Part shown: piece by piece, positions 40,982 to 50,457 of the stretch
Numbering within the stretch: the first letter of the stretch is position 1
Layout of the letters: every line of letters starts with the position of its first letter
Assembly (NCBI RefSeq): GCF_003855255.1
Contig: NZ_CP034072.1
Location: 4,707,208-4,771,207 of the forward strand
Length of the DNA stretch: 64,000 nucleotides
Origin: Mycolicibacterium nivoides
GTDB lineage: Bacteria > Actinomycetota > Actinomycetes > Mycobacteriales > Mycobacteriaceae
Direction of reading: 5' to 3'
The notes under the pieces: generated by a model
Database searches by the model: none
What the model was told of the DNA's origin: nothing
What the model saw: only the letters and a program-made list of their open reading frames with translations
Program-made: the position numbers and the translations under genes

Positions 40982-43900
40982 GTGGCCACCAAGCCCGTCG
41001 ATCCGCTGGCCCGGTTCAGTGCACTGACCCGGGAGTGGTTCACGGCTGCCTTCCCAGCGCCGACGGCCGCCCAGGCGCAGGCCTGGTCCGCCATCGCCGA
41101 GGGGCACAACACCCTGGTCATCGCGCCCACCGGCTCGGGCAAGACCCTCGCCGCGTTCCTGTGGGCCATCGACGAGCTGGCCGGGGCGAGTGCCGAGCCG
41201 CGTTCGGGCACGACGGTGCTCTACGTGTCGCCGCTCAAGGCATTGGCCGTCGACGTCGAGCGCAACCTGCGCACCCCGCTGACCGGGATCACCCGGGTCG
41301 CCGAGCGGCACGGGGTGGCCGCCCCGTCGATCAGCGTCGGGGTCCGTTCCGGGGACACCACGCCCAGTCAGCGCCGGGCGATGCTGAGCAAGCCGCCCGA
41401 CATCCTGATCACCACCCCGGAGTCCCTGTTCCTGATGCTGACCTCGGCGGCCCGCGAGACGCTGGCGTCGGTGCGGACCGTGATCGTCGACGAGGTTCAC
41501 GCCGTGGCCGCCACCAAACGCGGTGCACACCTGGCACTCTCGCTCGAACGGCTGGATCAGCTTCTCGACAAGCCTGCCCAGCGGCTCGGGCTGTCCGCGA
41601 CAGTGCGTCCGCCCGAGGAGGTGGCCCGGTTCCTGTCCGGGCAGGCTCCCACCACCATCGTGGCCCCGCCTGCCGCCAAGACCTTCGACCTCTCGGTGCA
41701 GGTTCCGGTTCCGGACATGGCCAACCTCGACAACAACAGCATCTGGCCCGACGTCGAAGAACGCATCGTGGATCTGATAGAGGCGCACCGGTCCTCGATC
41801 GTGTTCGCCAATTCGCGCCGGCTGGCCGAGCGGCTGACCTCGCGACTCAACGAGATTCACGCCGAACGGTCCGGCATCGAGTTGCCGTCCACCCACAATC
41901 CCCAGGTCGGGGGCGGTGCCCCGGCCCAGCTCATGGCCAGTGGCCAGGCCAACGGCGCACTGCCGCTGCTGGCCCGGGCCCACCACGGTTCGGTCAGCAA
42001 GGAACAGCGTGCCCAGGTTGAGGACGACCTCAAGAGCGGGCGGCTCCGCGCCGTAGTCGCCACCTCCAGCCTGGAGCTGGGCATCGACATGGGTGCCGTC
42101 GATCTGGTGATCCAGGTCGAGTCGCCGCCGTCGGTGGCCAGCGGGCTGCAGCGCATCGGGCGCGCCGGGCATCAGGTCGGAGAGATCTCCCAGGGTGTGT
42201 TGTTCCCCAAGCACCGCACCGATCTGATCGGCTGCGCGGTGACGGTGCAGCGCATGCGCTCCGGTGACATCGAGACCATGCACGTCCCGGCCAATCCGCT
42301 CGACGTGCTGGCCCAGCACACGGTGGCGGTGGCCGCCCTGGAGCCGGTGGATGCCGATGCCTGGTTCGACGCGGTGCGGCGCAGCGCGCCGTTCGCCACG
42401 TTGCCGCGCAGCGCCTTCGAGGCGACCCTCGACCTGCTGTCCGGGAAGTATCCGTCCACCGAGTTCGCCGAGCTGCGTCCCCGGCTGGTGTACGACCGCG
42501 ACCACGGGACCCTGACCGCCCGCCCGGGCGCCCAGCGCCTTGCCGTCACCTCCGGCGGGGCCATCCCCGACCGTGGCCTGTTCACCGTCTACCTGGCCAC
42601 CGATTCCGAAAAACCGTCCCGGGTAGGCGAACTCGACGAGGAGATGGTGTACGAGTCGCGCCCCGGCGACGTCATCTCCCTGGGTGCCACCAGTTGGCGG
42701 ATCACCGAGATCACCCATGACCGGGTGCTGGTCATCCCGGCACCGGGCCAGCCCGCCCGATTGCCGTTCTGGCGCGGCGACAGCGTGGGCCGGCCCGCCG
42801 AGCTCGGCGCGGCCGTCGGGGCGTTCACCGGCGAACTGGCCGCACTCGGCCGCGCCGAGTTCGACGAGCGCTGCCAGACAATGGGTTTCGCCGGCTTCGC
42901 CACCGACAACCTGTATCAGCTGCTGCACGATCAGCGGGAAGCTACCGGTGTGGTCCCCAGCGACAGCACCTTTGTGGTGGAACGTTTCCGCGACGAACTC
43001 GGTGACTGGCGGGTGATCCTGCATTCCCCGTACGGGCTGCGGGTCCACGGGCCGCTGGCCCTGGCGGTGGGCCGACGGCTGCGGGAACGCTACGGCATCG
43101 ACGAGAAGCCGACCGCCTCCGACGACGGCATCATCGTGCGGCTACCCGACAGCGGCGAAAACCCGCCGGGCGCAGACCTGTTCGTGTTCGACGCCGACGA
43201 GGTCGAGCCCATCGTCACCGCGGAGGTGGGCGGCTCGGCGCTGTTCGCCTCCCGGTTCCGTGAATGCGCCGCGCGTGCCCTGCTGCTGCCACGCAGGCAC
43301 CCGGGCAAGCGGTCCCCGTTGTGGCATCAACGGCAGCGCGCCGCTCAACTGCTCGACATCGCCCGCAAGTACCCGGACTTCCCGATCGTGCTGGAAACAG
43401 TCCGGGAATGCCTGCAGGACGTCTACGACGTACCCGCCCTGACAGACCTGATGCGGCGGGTGGCTCAGCGCCGGCTGCGGGTGGTCGAGGTCGAAACCGC
43501 CACCCCATCGCCGTTCGCGGCCTCACTTCTGTTCGGGTACGTGGGCGCGTTCATGTACGAGGGCGACAGCCCGCTCGCCGAGCGACGGGCCGCGGCACTG
43601 GCGCTGGACACCGTGCTGCTGTCCGAACTGCTGGGCCGCGTCGAACTGCGCGAACTCCTGGATCCGGCGGTGGTGGCCTCAACCTCTGCACAGCTACAAC
43701 ACCTTACCGAGGAGCGGGCCGCCAGGGACGCCGAGGCGGTAGCCGACCTGCTGCGGATGCTGGGCCCGCTCACCGAGTCCGAAATCGCCGCACGCGCCAC
43801 CACCGACACGATCGGCGGCTGGCTCGACGGGCTACACGCCGCCAAGCGCGCACTGCCGGTGACCTATGCCGGGCAGACGTGGTGGGCGGCGGTGGAAGAC

Positions 43901-45499
43901 ATCGGCTTGCTGCGCGACGGGGTCGGCGCACCGGTACCCGTCGGGGTGCCCGCGGCGTTCACCGAATCCGTCGACGACCCGCTCGGAGATCTGATCGGCC
44001 GCTATGCCCGCACCCATGGACCCTTCACCACCGCGGAGGTGGCCACCCGGTTCGGGCTGGGTCTGCGGGTGACCGCAGATGTGTTGGGCCGCATGGCTGT
44101 CGACGGCCGGCTGGTGCGCGGTGAGTTCGTAGACGATCTCCCCGGCGATCAGTGGTGCGACGCCGAGGTTCTCAGGATCCTGCGCCGCCGCTCCCTGGCC
44201 GCGCTGCGCGCTCAGGTCGAACCGGTCAGCACCGCGGCCTACGGACGCTTCCTGCCCGCCTGGCAACACGTCGGATCCACCCACAGCGCGGGGATCGACG
44301 GGCTGGCCGCGGTGATCGAGCAGTTGGCCGGTGCCCCCATTCCCGCATCGGCGGTCGAGTCGCTCGTCTTCGGTCAACGGGTGCGCGATTACCAACCGGC
44401 CATGCTCGACGAGCTGCTGGCCTCCGGTGAAGTCATGTGGTCGGGCGCCGGGCAGATCGGCGGCAGCGACGGCTGGGTGGCATTCCACCTGGCCGAGACC
44501 GCGCCGCTGACGCTGCCCGTGCCCGCCGAGATCGAGTTCACCGATACCCACCGGGCGATCATGGAGACGCTGGGACATGGCGGGGCGTACTTCTTCCGCC
44601 AGCTCACCGACGAGGCTGCCGAGTCCGAGCTGAAAACCGCGCTGTGGGAGCTGATCTGGGCCGGATGGGTCACCGGCGACACGTTCGCCCCGGTGCGGGC
44701 GCTGCTGTCCGGTCCGCGGCGGTCCGGGACCCCGGCGCACCGGCAGCGCCAACGACCGCCCCGGCTCAGCCGCTACAGCGTGGCGCGTCCACACGCCCGA
44801 GCGGCCGATCCGATGGTGTCCGGCCGGTGGTCGGCATTGCCTGGTGCAGAGCCGGATTCGACAGTGCGAGCCCACTTCCAGGCGGAGCTGCTGCTCAATC
44901 GGCACGGGGTGCTGACGAAGGGGGCGGCAGCAGCCGAGGGGGTGCCCGGCGGGTTCGCCACCCTGTACAAGGTGTTGAGCGCATTCGAGGACGCCGGCCG
45001 CTGCCAGCGGGGTTACTTCGTGGAGTCGCTGGGCGGGGCACAGTTCGCGGCGGCCTCGACGGTCGACCGGTTGCGGTCCTACCTCGACGGGGTTGACCCG
45101 CAGCGACCCGAGTACCACGCCGTCGTTCTCGCCGCGACGGATCCGGCCAATCCCTACGGGGCGGCACTGGCCTGGCCCGAGCGCGGCGGCGACGACACCC
45201 ACCGACCCGGCCGGAAGGCCGGAGCCCTGGTCGCGCTGGTCGACGGGCAGTTGGTGTGGTTCCTGGAGCGCGGTGGCCGAACCCTGCTCAGCTTCACCTC
45301 GGACGCCGATACCCAGCGGGCCGCCGCGGGTGCTCTGGCCGAGCTCGTGAGCACCGGGCGCATGCCGTCGCTATTGGTCGAGCGGATCAACGGGGTCGAG
45401 GTGCTCGATCCCGGCGTCGACGCGGACCGTGCCGCAGTGCAGGACGCGCTGACCGGGGCGGGATTCTCCCGCACCCCGCGCGGCCTGCGGCTTCGCTAG
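40982..45499 (+). CDS. lhr: Lhr-type ATP-dependent 3'-5' helicase
   Basis: 1505 residues, the usual length of mycobacterial Lhr, a DNA-repair helicase that unwinds RNA:DNA and DNA duplexes. Motif I is APTGSGKTLAAF (about residue 48), motif II the DEVH box in VIVDEVHAVAATKRG, motif III LSATV, and motif VI QRIGRAGHQVG. The long C-terminal region is typical of Lhr rather than of RecQ or Ski2. The GTG start is close to the end of the TetR gene. The next intact gene is nei, as in M. tuberculosis Rv3296-Rv3297, and lhr and nei are part of a damage-response set. Confidence 0.95.
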   Translation: MATKPVDPLARFSALTREWFTAAFPAPTAAQAQAWSAIAEGHNTLVIAPTGSGKTLAAFLWAIDELAGASAEPRSGTTVLYVSPLKALAVDVERNLRTPLTGITRVAERHGVAAPSISVGVRSGDTTPSQRRAMLSKPPDILITTPESLFLMLTSAARETLASVRTVIVDEVHAVAATKRGAHLALSLERLDQLLDKPAQRLGLSATVRPPEEVARFLSGQAPTTIVAPPAAKTFDLSVQVPVPDMANLDNNSIWPDVEERIVDLIEAHRSSIVFANSRRLAERLTSRLNEIHAERSGIELPSTHNPQVGGGAPAQLMASGQANGALPLLARAHHGSVSKEQRAQVEDDLKSGRLRAVVATSSLELGIDMGAVDLVIQVESPPSVASGLQRIGRAGHQVGEISQGVLFPKHRTDLIGCAVTVQRMRSGDIETMHVPANPLDVLAQHTVAVAALEPVDADAWFDAVRRSAPFATLPRSAFEATLDLLSGKYPSTEFAELRPRLVYDRDHGTLTARPGAQRLAVTSGGAIPDRGLFTVYLATDSEKPSRVGELDEEMVYESRPGDVISLGATSWRITEITHDRVLVIPAPGQPARLPFWRGDSVGRPAELGAAVGAFTGELAALGRAEFDERCQTMGFAGFATDNLYQLLHDQREATGVVPSDSTFVVERFRDELGDWRVILHSPYGLRVHGPLALAVGRRLRERYGIDEKPTASDDGIIVRLPDSGENPPGADLFVFDADEVEPIVTAEVGGSALFASRFRECAARALLLPRRHPGKRSPLWHQRQRAAQLLDIARKYPDFPIVLETVRECLQDVYDVPALTDLMRRVAQRRLRVVEVETATPSPFAASLLFGYVGAFMYEGDSPLAERRAAALALDTVLLSELLGRVELRELLDPAVVASTSAQLQHLTEERAARDAEAVADLLRMLGPLTESEIAARATTDTIGGWLDGLHAAKRALPVTYAGQTWWAAVEDIGLLRDGVGAPVPVGVPAAFTESVDDPLGDLIGRYARTHGPFTTAEVATRFGLGLRVTADVLGRMAVDGRLVRGEFVDDLPGDQWCDAEVLRILRRRSLAALRAQVEPVSTAAYGRFLPAWQHVGSTHSAGIDGLAAVIEQLAGAPIPASAVESLVFGQRVRDYQPAMLDELLASGEVMWSGAGQIGGSDGWVAFHLAETAPLTLPVPAEIEFTDTHRAIMETLGHGGAYFFRQLTDEAAESELKTALWELIWAGWVTGDTFAPVRALLSGPRRSGTPAHRQRQRPPRLSRYSVARPHARAADPMVSGRWSALPGAEPDSTVRAHFQAELLLNRHGVLTKGAAAAEGVPGGFATLYKVLSAFEDAGRCQRGYFVESLGGAQFAAASTVDRLRSYLDGVDPQRPEYHAVVLAATDPANPYGAALAWPERGGDDTHRPGRKAGALVALVDGQLVWFLERGGRTLLSFTSDADTQRAAAGALAELVSTGRMPSLLVERINGVEVLDPGVDADRAAVQDALTGAGFSRTPRGLRLR

Positions 45500-45501
45500 C
45501 C

Positions 45502-45720
45502 GTAGGGAACAGTGCGTGGGCATGCGGTGCCGCCACCTCGGTGCTGCTGGCGGCGTCGCCACTGCTGGAAGGCATCGGCGGACGGTACTTCGACGATTGC
45601 AACGAAGCGAGAGTCGTTGATCGCCGCGATGAGTTCGGCATATCCGGTGTCGCCCGCTATGCGCTGGACCCGTCCAACGCGGAACGACTCTGGGAACATT
45701 CTCTGGGGCTGGTTGAATAG
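45502..45720 (+). pseudogene. C-terminal remnant of an SDR-type oxidoreductase
   Basis: Between lhr and nei a frame of about 70 codons reads GAATSVLLAASPLLEGIGGR, YFDDCNEARVV and then GVARYALDPSNAERLWEHSL before a proper stop. This is the typical end of retinol-dehydrogenase-like SDRs of about 310 residues. The first three-quarters, including cofactor and active sites, is absent, and there is no plausible start. It is a deletion remnant; its end lies 3 bp before nei. Confidence 0.72.
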
Positions 45721-45723
45721 GGC

Positions 45724-46476
45724 ATGCCCGAAGGCGACACCGTCTTCCACACCGCCACGGCGCTACGTGACGCGCTGGTGGGCAAGACGTTGACCCGCTG
45801 CGACATCAGGGTGCCCCGCTATGCCACCGTCGATCTGACCGGGCAGGTGGTCGACGAGGTACTCAGCCGAGGCAAGCACCTCTTCATCCGGGTGGGCCCG
45901 GCCAGCATCCACTCCCATCTCAAGATGGAGGGCAGCTGGCGCATCGGGTGGACCAAAGTCGCGCCACACCGCATCCGCGCCGTGCTGGAGACCGCCGACA
46001 GCCGGGCCACCGGGATCGACCTCGGCGTTCTCGAAGTCCTGGACCGGGACACGGACATGGCCGCGGTCGAGCACCTCGGACCGGACCTGCTCGGCCCCGA
46101 CTGGGAGCCCCGCACCGCCGCGACCAATCTGACCGCTGATCCCGACCGTCCGCTGGCGCAGGCCCTGCTGGATCAACGCGTGATGGCCGGCGTCGGCAAT
46201 GTCTATTGCAATGAACTGTGTTTCGTCTTCGGCCGGCTGCCGACCTCACCCGTCAATACCCTGACCGACCCGCTACGAGTCGTACAGCGCGCCCGGGACA
46301 TGCTGTGGCTCAACCGGTCCCGTTGGAACCGCACCACCACCGGGGACACCCGGTCCGGCCGCCAGCTGTGGGTGTACGGCCGCGCCGGTGAGCCCTGCCG
46401 CCGCTGTGGGACATTGATCGAGACCGACGCCGGCAGCGAGCGGGTGACGTACTGGTGCCCGAGCTGCCAGACCTGA
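45724..46476 (+). CDS. nei: Endonuclease VIII-type DNA glycosylase
   Basis: 250-residue Fpg/Nei family glycosylase/AP lyase for oxidised pyrimidines. The catalytic Pro and Glu follow the start Met ([10 protein letters not shown]). The conserved Lys is in [10 protein letters not shown], the helix-two-turn-helix near [15 protein letters not shown], and the zinc finger at the C-terminus has CRRCGTL and CPSC. It matches M. tuberculosis Nei1 (Rv3297). It lies downstream of lhr with a gene remnant between them. Confidence 0.95.
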   Translation: MPEGDTVFHTATALRDALVGKTLTRCDIRVPRYATVDLTGQVVDEVLSRGKHLFIRVGPASIHSHLKMEGSWRIGWTKVAPHRIRAVLETADSRATGIDLGVLEVLDRDTDMAAVEHLGPDLLGPDWEPRTAATNLTADPDRPLAQALLDQRVMAGVGNVYCNELCFVFGRLPTSPVNTLTDPLRVVQRARDMLWLNRSRWNRTTTGDTRSGRQLWVYGRAGEPCRRCGTLIETDAGSERVTYWCPSCQT

Positions 46477-46507
46477 TCCGTTTGCGGTCGCGCAGGCGCG
46501 CGCCCCA

Positions 46508-47347
46508 CTACGGCCTACGTGGTACGCCGGCAACCCCCGCAATTATGCGATCACGCAGTGCTGCAGGGATATTTGTCATGATCGACGTCGAAAGCCTGCT
46601 TCCGAGACCGACCACATATCGAGCTCGTGGTCGACGCGCGGTCAGCGCCGCCTCGACCACCGCCACCACGTTGGAAGTCGGCACCGCCATCTTCTTCGAC
46701 ATAGGGATGAACTTCTTCATCCCGGCAATGTGCTTGTCGTACAGGGCGCGATGCTCCGCAGACATGGAGGTTTCCAGCTCCACCACCATGTCGTCGGCGG
46801 TGCGCCACATGTCGGTGTCGGTTTGCGCCGGCTCCACCACAGCCACCCGCACCCCCCACGGTCGTAGCTCGATCCTGAGCGCGTCGGCCGCTGCTTCCAA
46901 GGCAAACTTGGACGCCGCATATGCCCCGAGCAGCGGCGATGACAGTTGCCCGTTCACGCTGGAGATGAAGATGGCGCGGCCACGGGAGGCCCGCAACTTC
47001 GGCAGTACTGCCCGGGTCACCGCGAATTGGCCAATCACGTTGACGTCCAACTGTTTGCGCCAGTCCTCGGAGCTGAGCGTCTCGATCGGACCGGCCACCA
47101 CGATGCCCGCGTTGTTCACCACCGCGTCGAGCCGCTGCGGGAGCGCAGCGGGCAACGAGGCGAGATGGTCCGCGTTGGTGACGTCGAGAATCACCGCCGA
47201 GATGCGTTGTGGGTTGAGTTCCGTCACCGCGGCACCGTCGGAGTGCGATCTGACTCCCGCGATGACGTCCCACCCGGTGGCGGCCAGATGCTCGACGATA
47301 GCCTTGCCGATACCGCGGGCGGCTCCGGTGACAAGAACTGAGGGCAT
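46508..47347 (-). CDS. Short-chain dehydrogenase/reductase
   Basis: 279-residue classical SDR. It has VTGAARGIGKAIVEHLAATG, NNAG in AVVNNAGIVVAG, Ser in ISSVNGQLSS and YAASKFALEA. The C-terminal extension DMVVELETSMSAEHRALYDK and KHIAGMKKFIP is seen in SDRs acting on lipid-like alcohols. It lies 31 bp from the convergent nei stop, with an amine-oxidase remnant just upstream. Substrate unknown. Confidence 0.9.
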   Translation of the reverse strand: MPSVLVTGAARGIGKAIVEHLAATGWDVIAGVRSHSDGAAVTELNPQRISAVILDVTNADHLASLPAALPQRLDAVVNNAGIVVAGPIETLSSEDWRKQLDVNVIGQFAVTRAVLPKLRASRGRAIFISSVNGQLSSPLLGAYAASKFALEAAADALRIELRPWGVRVAVVEPAQTDTDMWRTADDMVVELETSMSAEHRALYDKHIAGMKKFIPMSKKMAVPTSNVVAVVEAALTARRPRARYVVGLGSRLSTSIMTNIPAALRDRIIAGVAGVPRRP

Positions 47348-47368
47348 GACGCGAGGGTACGTCCACCC

Positions 47369-47538
47369 ACCAGGAGAAGTCGACGTTGGTCGCGAATGGG
47401 CGACAGCGCCTGGGCGACCTCCTGCGCCACGCGGAGGCCGGATTCGATCGCACCTTCGATGTAGCCCGGGTGATCGCTCGTGGTTTCGGTTCCCGTCCAG
47501 TGGATGTCGCCGACGTCGGTTGCTTTGGCACAGGCCAT
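47369..47538 (-). pseudogene. C-terminal remnant of a flavin monoamine oxidase
   Basis: A short frame carries GDIHWTGTETTSDHPGYIEG and AIESGLRVAQEVAQAL, the FAD-binding C-terminal signature of FAD amine oxidases of about 450 residues. Everything upstream is missing and no intact start exists, apart from a fortuitous ATG at 47538. The text then runs into unrelated sequence. It is a gene remnant in the 270-bp gap 47348-47618, which otherwise holds nothing recognisable. Confidence 0.7.
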
Positions 47539-47618
47539 CGGAAACCCTCCCTCGACTGAGCGACAGCTCAGGAGAAAGTCAGACAACCGACCGGGTCGAC
47601 GCCCCTTAGGGTGAAAAC

Positions 47619-48134
47619 ATGACCAACGCCGTCGTCCGCCCGTCGTCACCGGATGACCTTGACGCAATCAGCGTCATCTACGCCCACCACGTCGAGACCG
47701 GGGTGGCTACGTTCGAACTGATCCCACCGCATCGCGAGGAGTGGGAGCGCCGGCTGGCGACGGCCCGCGAACGCGAATTGCCGTTCCTCACCGCGACACT
47801 CGACGACGAGATCGTGGGCTATGCCTACTGCTCGCCGTGGAAGCTGCGCCCGGCCTATCGGCACACTGTGGAGAACTCGATCTACCTCACGCCGCAGTGC
47901 GCCGGCCGCGGCATCGGAACCCTATTGCTGCAAGGACTTCTGGACGGCTGCACCGCGGCAGGCGTCCGTGAGGTCATCGCCGTGGTGGTCGATACCGACG
48001 AGGCGGCGGCATCCCTTGCCCTGCACCGCAAGCACGGCTTCGCCGAGGCGGGGCGGCTGCGTGCGGTCGGCTACAAGCACGGACGATGGCTGGACACGGT
48101 GCTGCTGCAGTGCAGCCTGGGGGTCAGCAGTTGA
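47619..48134 (+). CDS. GNAT N-acetyltransferase (phosphinothricin acetyltransferase-like)
   Basis: 171 residues. The family pattern VIYAHHVETGVATFELIPPH, GYAYCSPWKLRPAYRHTVEN and SIYLTPQCAGRGIGTLLLQG is typical of the PAT/Bar and YncA group, with the acetyl-CoA loop in QCAGRGIG. Members acetylate amino groups of amino acid analogues, giving herbicide or sulfoximine resistance in some cases. The gene overlaps the convergent desaturase stop by 11 bp. The natural substrate is unknown. Confidence 0.88.
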   Translation: MTNAVVRPSSPDDLDAISVIYAHHVETGVATFELIPPHREEWERRLATARERELPFLTATLDDEIVGYAYCSPWKLRPAYRHTVENSIYLTPQCAGRGIGTLLLQGLLDGCTAAGVREVIAVVVDTDEAAASLALHRKHGFAEAGRLRAVGYKHGRWLDTVLLQCSLGVSS

Positions 48135-49260
48135 CGAGTTCCGGCTCACAGATCGGCCGCGAAGCCGGTTCCGGTGCAGGCTCATTGACTTCCGGCTCGG
48201 GATCCTTGGGAGTGCCGCCCCACGGGAACGCCAGCCGCACGATCTTGCGGACCACCGAGGCGAACTGCTTGTGGATCGGGCCGGTGTTGTAGGGCAGGCC
48301 GTAACGCTGGCAGATCTCCTTGACCTCATCGGAGATCTCGGCGTAGCGGTGTGCCGGGATATCCGGGAACAGGTGGTGTTCGATCTGGAACGACAGGTTG
48401 CCGCTGAAGATGTGGAACCACTTGCCGCCGGTCAGGTTTGCCGACCCCAGCAACTGGCGGAAGTACCACTGGCCGCGCGTCTCGTCCTGGGTCTCCTCGA
48501 TGGTGAACTCGTGGGTACCCTCCGGGAAGTGCCCGCAGAAGATGATCGTGTACGACCACACATTGCGCATCAGATTGGCAGTCATGTTGCCCGCGAACAC
48601 GAATGGCGCGAACGGGCCGGCCAGTAGCGGGAAGGCCACATAGTCCTTGACGGTCTGCTTGCGCACCTTTTCCCACATCTCACGCAGCATGTCCTTCTTG
48701 TCCCGCAGCTTGATCTCACCGGTGCGGATCCGCTCGGTCTCCAGCTCGTGCAGAGCCACGCCGTACTGGAAGAACACCATCAACAGGAATGCGTACACCG
48801 GGTTGCCCAGGTAGTACGGGCTCCATTTCTGGTCCTCGCTCATTCGCAGGACGCCGTAGCCGATGTCGCGGTCCATGTCGACGATGTTGGTGTAGGTGTG
48901 GTGCATGTAGTTGTGGGAGTGCCGCCACTGATTGGACGGGCAGGCCGAATCCCATTCGAAGTTCTGGCCGCGCAACGCCGGATCGCCCATCCAGTCGTAC
49001 TGGCCGTGCATGACGTTGTGGCCGATCTCCATGTTGTCGAGGATCTTCGACAGTCCGAGCATCACCGTGCCGATCGGCCAGGCCGGCGGCACGAACAGCA
49101 GGGCCCGACCACCGATCTCGAGCTTGCGCTGCATCTTGATGATGTCGCGGATGTAGGTGGCATCGCGCTCACCGAGATCCGCGATCGCCTTTTCACGGAT
49201 GGCGTCGAGTTCGGCGCCGAAGGTCTCGAACTGCTCGGGAGTAAGGGTGTAGTGAGTCAT
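48124..49260 (-). CDS. desA3: Stearoyl/acyl-CoA delta-9 desaturase
   Basis: 378-residue membrane fatty acid desaturase. The three His boxes are GHNVMHGQ (81-85), HSHNYMHHTY (116-121) and QIEHHLFPDIPAH (about 306). The membrane part has long hydrophobic stretches such as GNPVYAFLLMVFFQYGVAL. It matches DesA3 (Rv3229c), which makes oleic acid from stearoyl-CoA using a partner reductase. The partner is encoded 28 bp upstream on the same strand, and a FabR/DesT-type regulator is divergent from it. Confidence 0.93.
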   Translation of the reverse strand: MTHYTLTPEQFETFGAELDAIREKAIADLGERDATYIRDIIKMQRKLEIGGRALLFVPPAWPIGTVMLGLSKILDNMEIGHNVMHGQYDWMGDPALRGQNFEWDSACPSNQWRHSHNYMHHTYTNIVDMDRDIGYGVLRMSEDQKWSPYYLGNPVYAFLLMVFFQYGVALHELETERIRTGEIKLRDKKDMLREMWEKVRKQTVKDYVAFPLLAGPFAPFVFAGNMTANLMRNVWSYTIIFCGHFPEGTHEFTIEETQDETRGQWYFRQLLGSANLTGGKWFHIFSGNLSFQIEHHLFPDIPAHRYAEISDEVKEICQRYGLPYNTGPIHKQFASVVRKIVRLAFPWGGTPKDPEPEVNEPAPEPASRPICEPELVNC

Positions 49261-49288
49261 GTCTGAGCCTTTCAGGGGTCAATAGGTC

Positions 49289-50380
49289 TCAAAGGTCGAT
49301 GACGACGTCACCGACGGGTGCGGTGACGCAAATTTCGATGTCTTCGCAGTCGGCGGTGGAGATCGCGCCGGTGATCAGGTTGCGGACGGCGCCGCTGGTC
49401 TTGAATCGGGTGCAGGTGTGGCAGATGCCCATCCGGCAGCCGCTTTCCGGCGTGAGGCCGGCGGCCTCGGCCTGCGCCAGCAGCGGTTGACCGTCGTCGG
49501 TCACCTCCACGTCGCTGTTGGCGAATCGAACGATGCCTCCGGTGGATCCAGCCGGAGCGGTGAACACGGGTGGGACGAAGCTCTCCGAAAGTGCGTCGGG
49601 ACGCACCTCCCGTACCGCATCGACCAGTGCCTGCGGGCCACAGACGAACACCGCGTCCGGTTGGGCGCCGGGGAAGGCAGCGGCCAGGTGGGCGGGACCG
49701 AAGTACCCGTCCAGATCGCCGACGGCCCCGTCGCGGGTGTAGCCGTGCAGCACCCGCACCCGGGCCGAGCGCATGGCCGCCAGCTCAGAGCGGTAACAGG
49801 CCTCGTCGGCGCCGCGTGCGTAGTGCAGGAACGCGACCTCTCCGGTGAACGCCTGTGCACGCAATGTGCGCAGCATGGACAGCACCGGGGTGATGCCGCT
49901 GCCGCCGGAGACGAAGAGGATGCGCTGCGGCAGCGCCTCGGGCAGGACGAAATCGCCGCCGACCGAGTCGAGCCCCAGCACCATGCCCGGGTACGCGTGG
50001 TCACACAGGTAGGTCGAGACCAGCCCGCCGTCGTGGCGTCCGATGGTCAACTCGAGGTGGCCCGCCCTTTCGGCGTTGGCCGGCGAGTAGCACCGGGTGC
50101 GGCGCCGACCGTTGATCTCGACGGAGAGGTTGATGTGCTGACCCGCCCGAAATCCGGCGAAGGCCGCGTTCGGTTCCAGGGTCAGCGTGACGCTGCGCGG
50201 CGTCTGGCGCCGCACTGCCACCACCTTGGCCCGGGCGTCGCCGCGGGTCCAGGTCGGCTCGACCAGCTCGGTGTAGCGGTCGACTCCGTGGGGGCCGGTA
50301 AGCAGGTTCGCGAGAGCACTCATTCGCGGGCCGGACAGTAGCCGCCGGCCAACACCTTCAGCCAATGTTTGAGTGAACAT
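49289..50380 (-). CDS. Ferredoxin reductase for the acyl-CoA desaturase (Rv3230c type)
   Basis: 363 residues, electron donor of DesA3. The FAD-binding domain has RCYSPANAER, the NADPH-binding domain GGSGITPVLSM and VFVCGPQAL. The C-terminal plant-type [2Fe-2S] ferredoxin domain has CRMGICHTC and a last Cys in EICVTAP. The ATG at 50380 begins MFTQTLAEGVGRRLLSGPRM; it overlaps the candidate operator 50372-50389. It forms an operon with desA3. Rv3230c in M. tuberculosis is established as the DesA3 partner. Confidence 0.92.
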   Translation of the reverse strand: MFTQTLAEGVGRRLLSGPRMSALANLLTGPHGVDRYTELVEPTWTRGDARAKVVAVRRQTPRSVTLTLEPNAAFAGFRAGQHINLSVEINGRRRTRCYSPANAERAGHLELTIGRHDGGLVSTYLCDHAYPGMVLGLDSVGGDFVLPEALPQRILFVSGGSGITPVLSMLRTLRAQAFTGEVAFLHYARGADEACYRSELAAMRSARVRVLHGYTRDGAVGDLDGYFGPAHLAAAFPGAQPDAVFVCGPQALVDAVREVRPDALSESFVPPVFTAPAGSTGGIVRFANSDVEVTDDGQPLLAQAEAAGLTPESGCRMGICHTCTRFKTSGAVRNLITGAISTADCEDIEICVTAPVGDVVIDL

Positions 50381-50389
50381 GTGTACACA
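50372..50389. promoter_or_regulatory. Candidate DesT/FabR-type operator at the reductase start
   Basis: AGTGAAC (50372-50378) followed by the perfect palindrome TGTGTACACA (50380-50389). The site spans the reductase start codon. The half-site AGTGAAC recurs at 50451-50457. Confidence 0.45.
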
Positions 50390-50441
50390 GTGCGCGTGCA
50401 CACCCGACGCTGTCAACGATAAAAACCCAGCAAGTGGTAGG

Positions 50442-50457
50442 GTTCACACCAGTGAAC
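50442..50457. promoter_or_regulatory. Candidate operator at the TetR start
   Basis: GTTCAC-ACCA-GTGAAC is a perfect 6-bp inverted repeat with a 4-bp spacer. Its right arm covers the GTG start of the TetR gene, so the regulator could repress itself. Confidence 0.6.

Noticed and set aside
40427..43048. A very long open frame on the minus strand opposite lhr
   Set aside because: It is the antisense shadow of a GC-rich gene. Its composition is Gly/Arg/His-rich without motifs, whereas lhr shows all helicase motifs.
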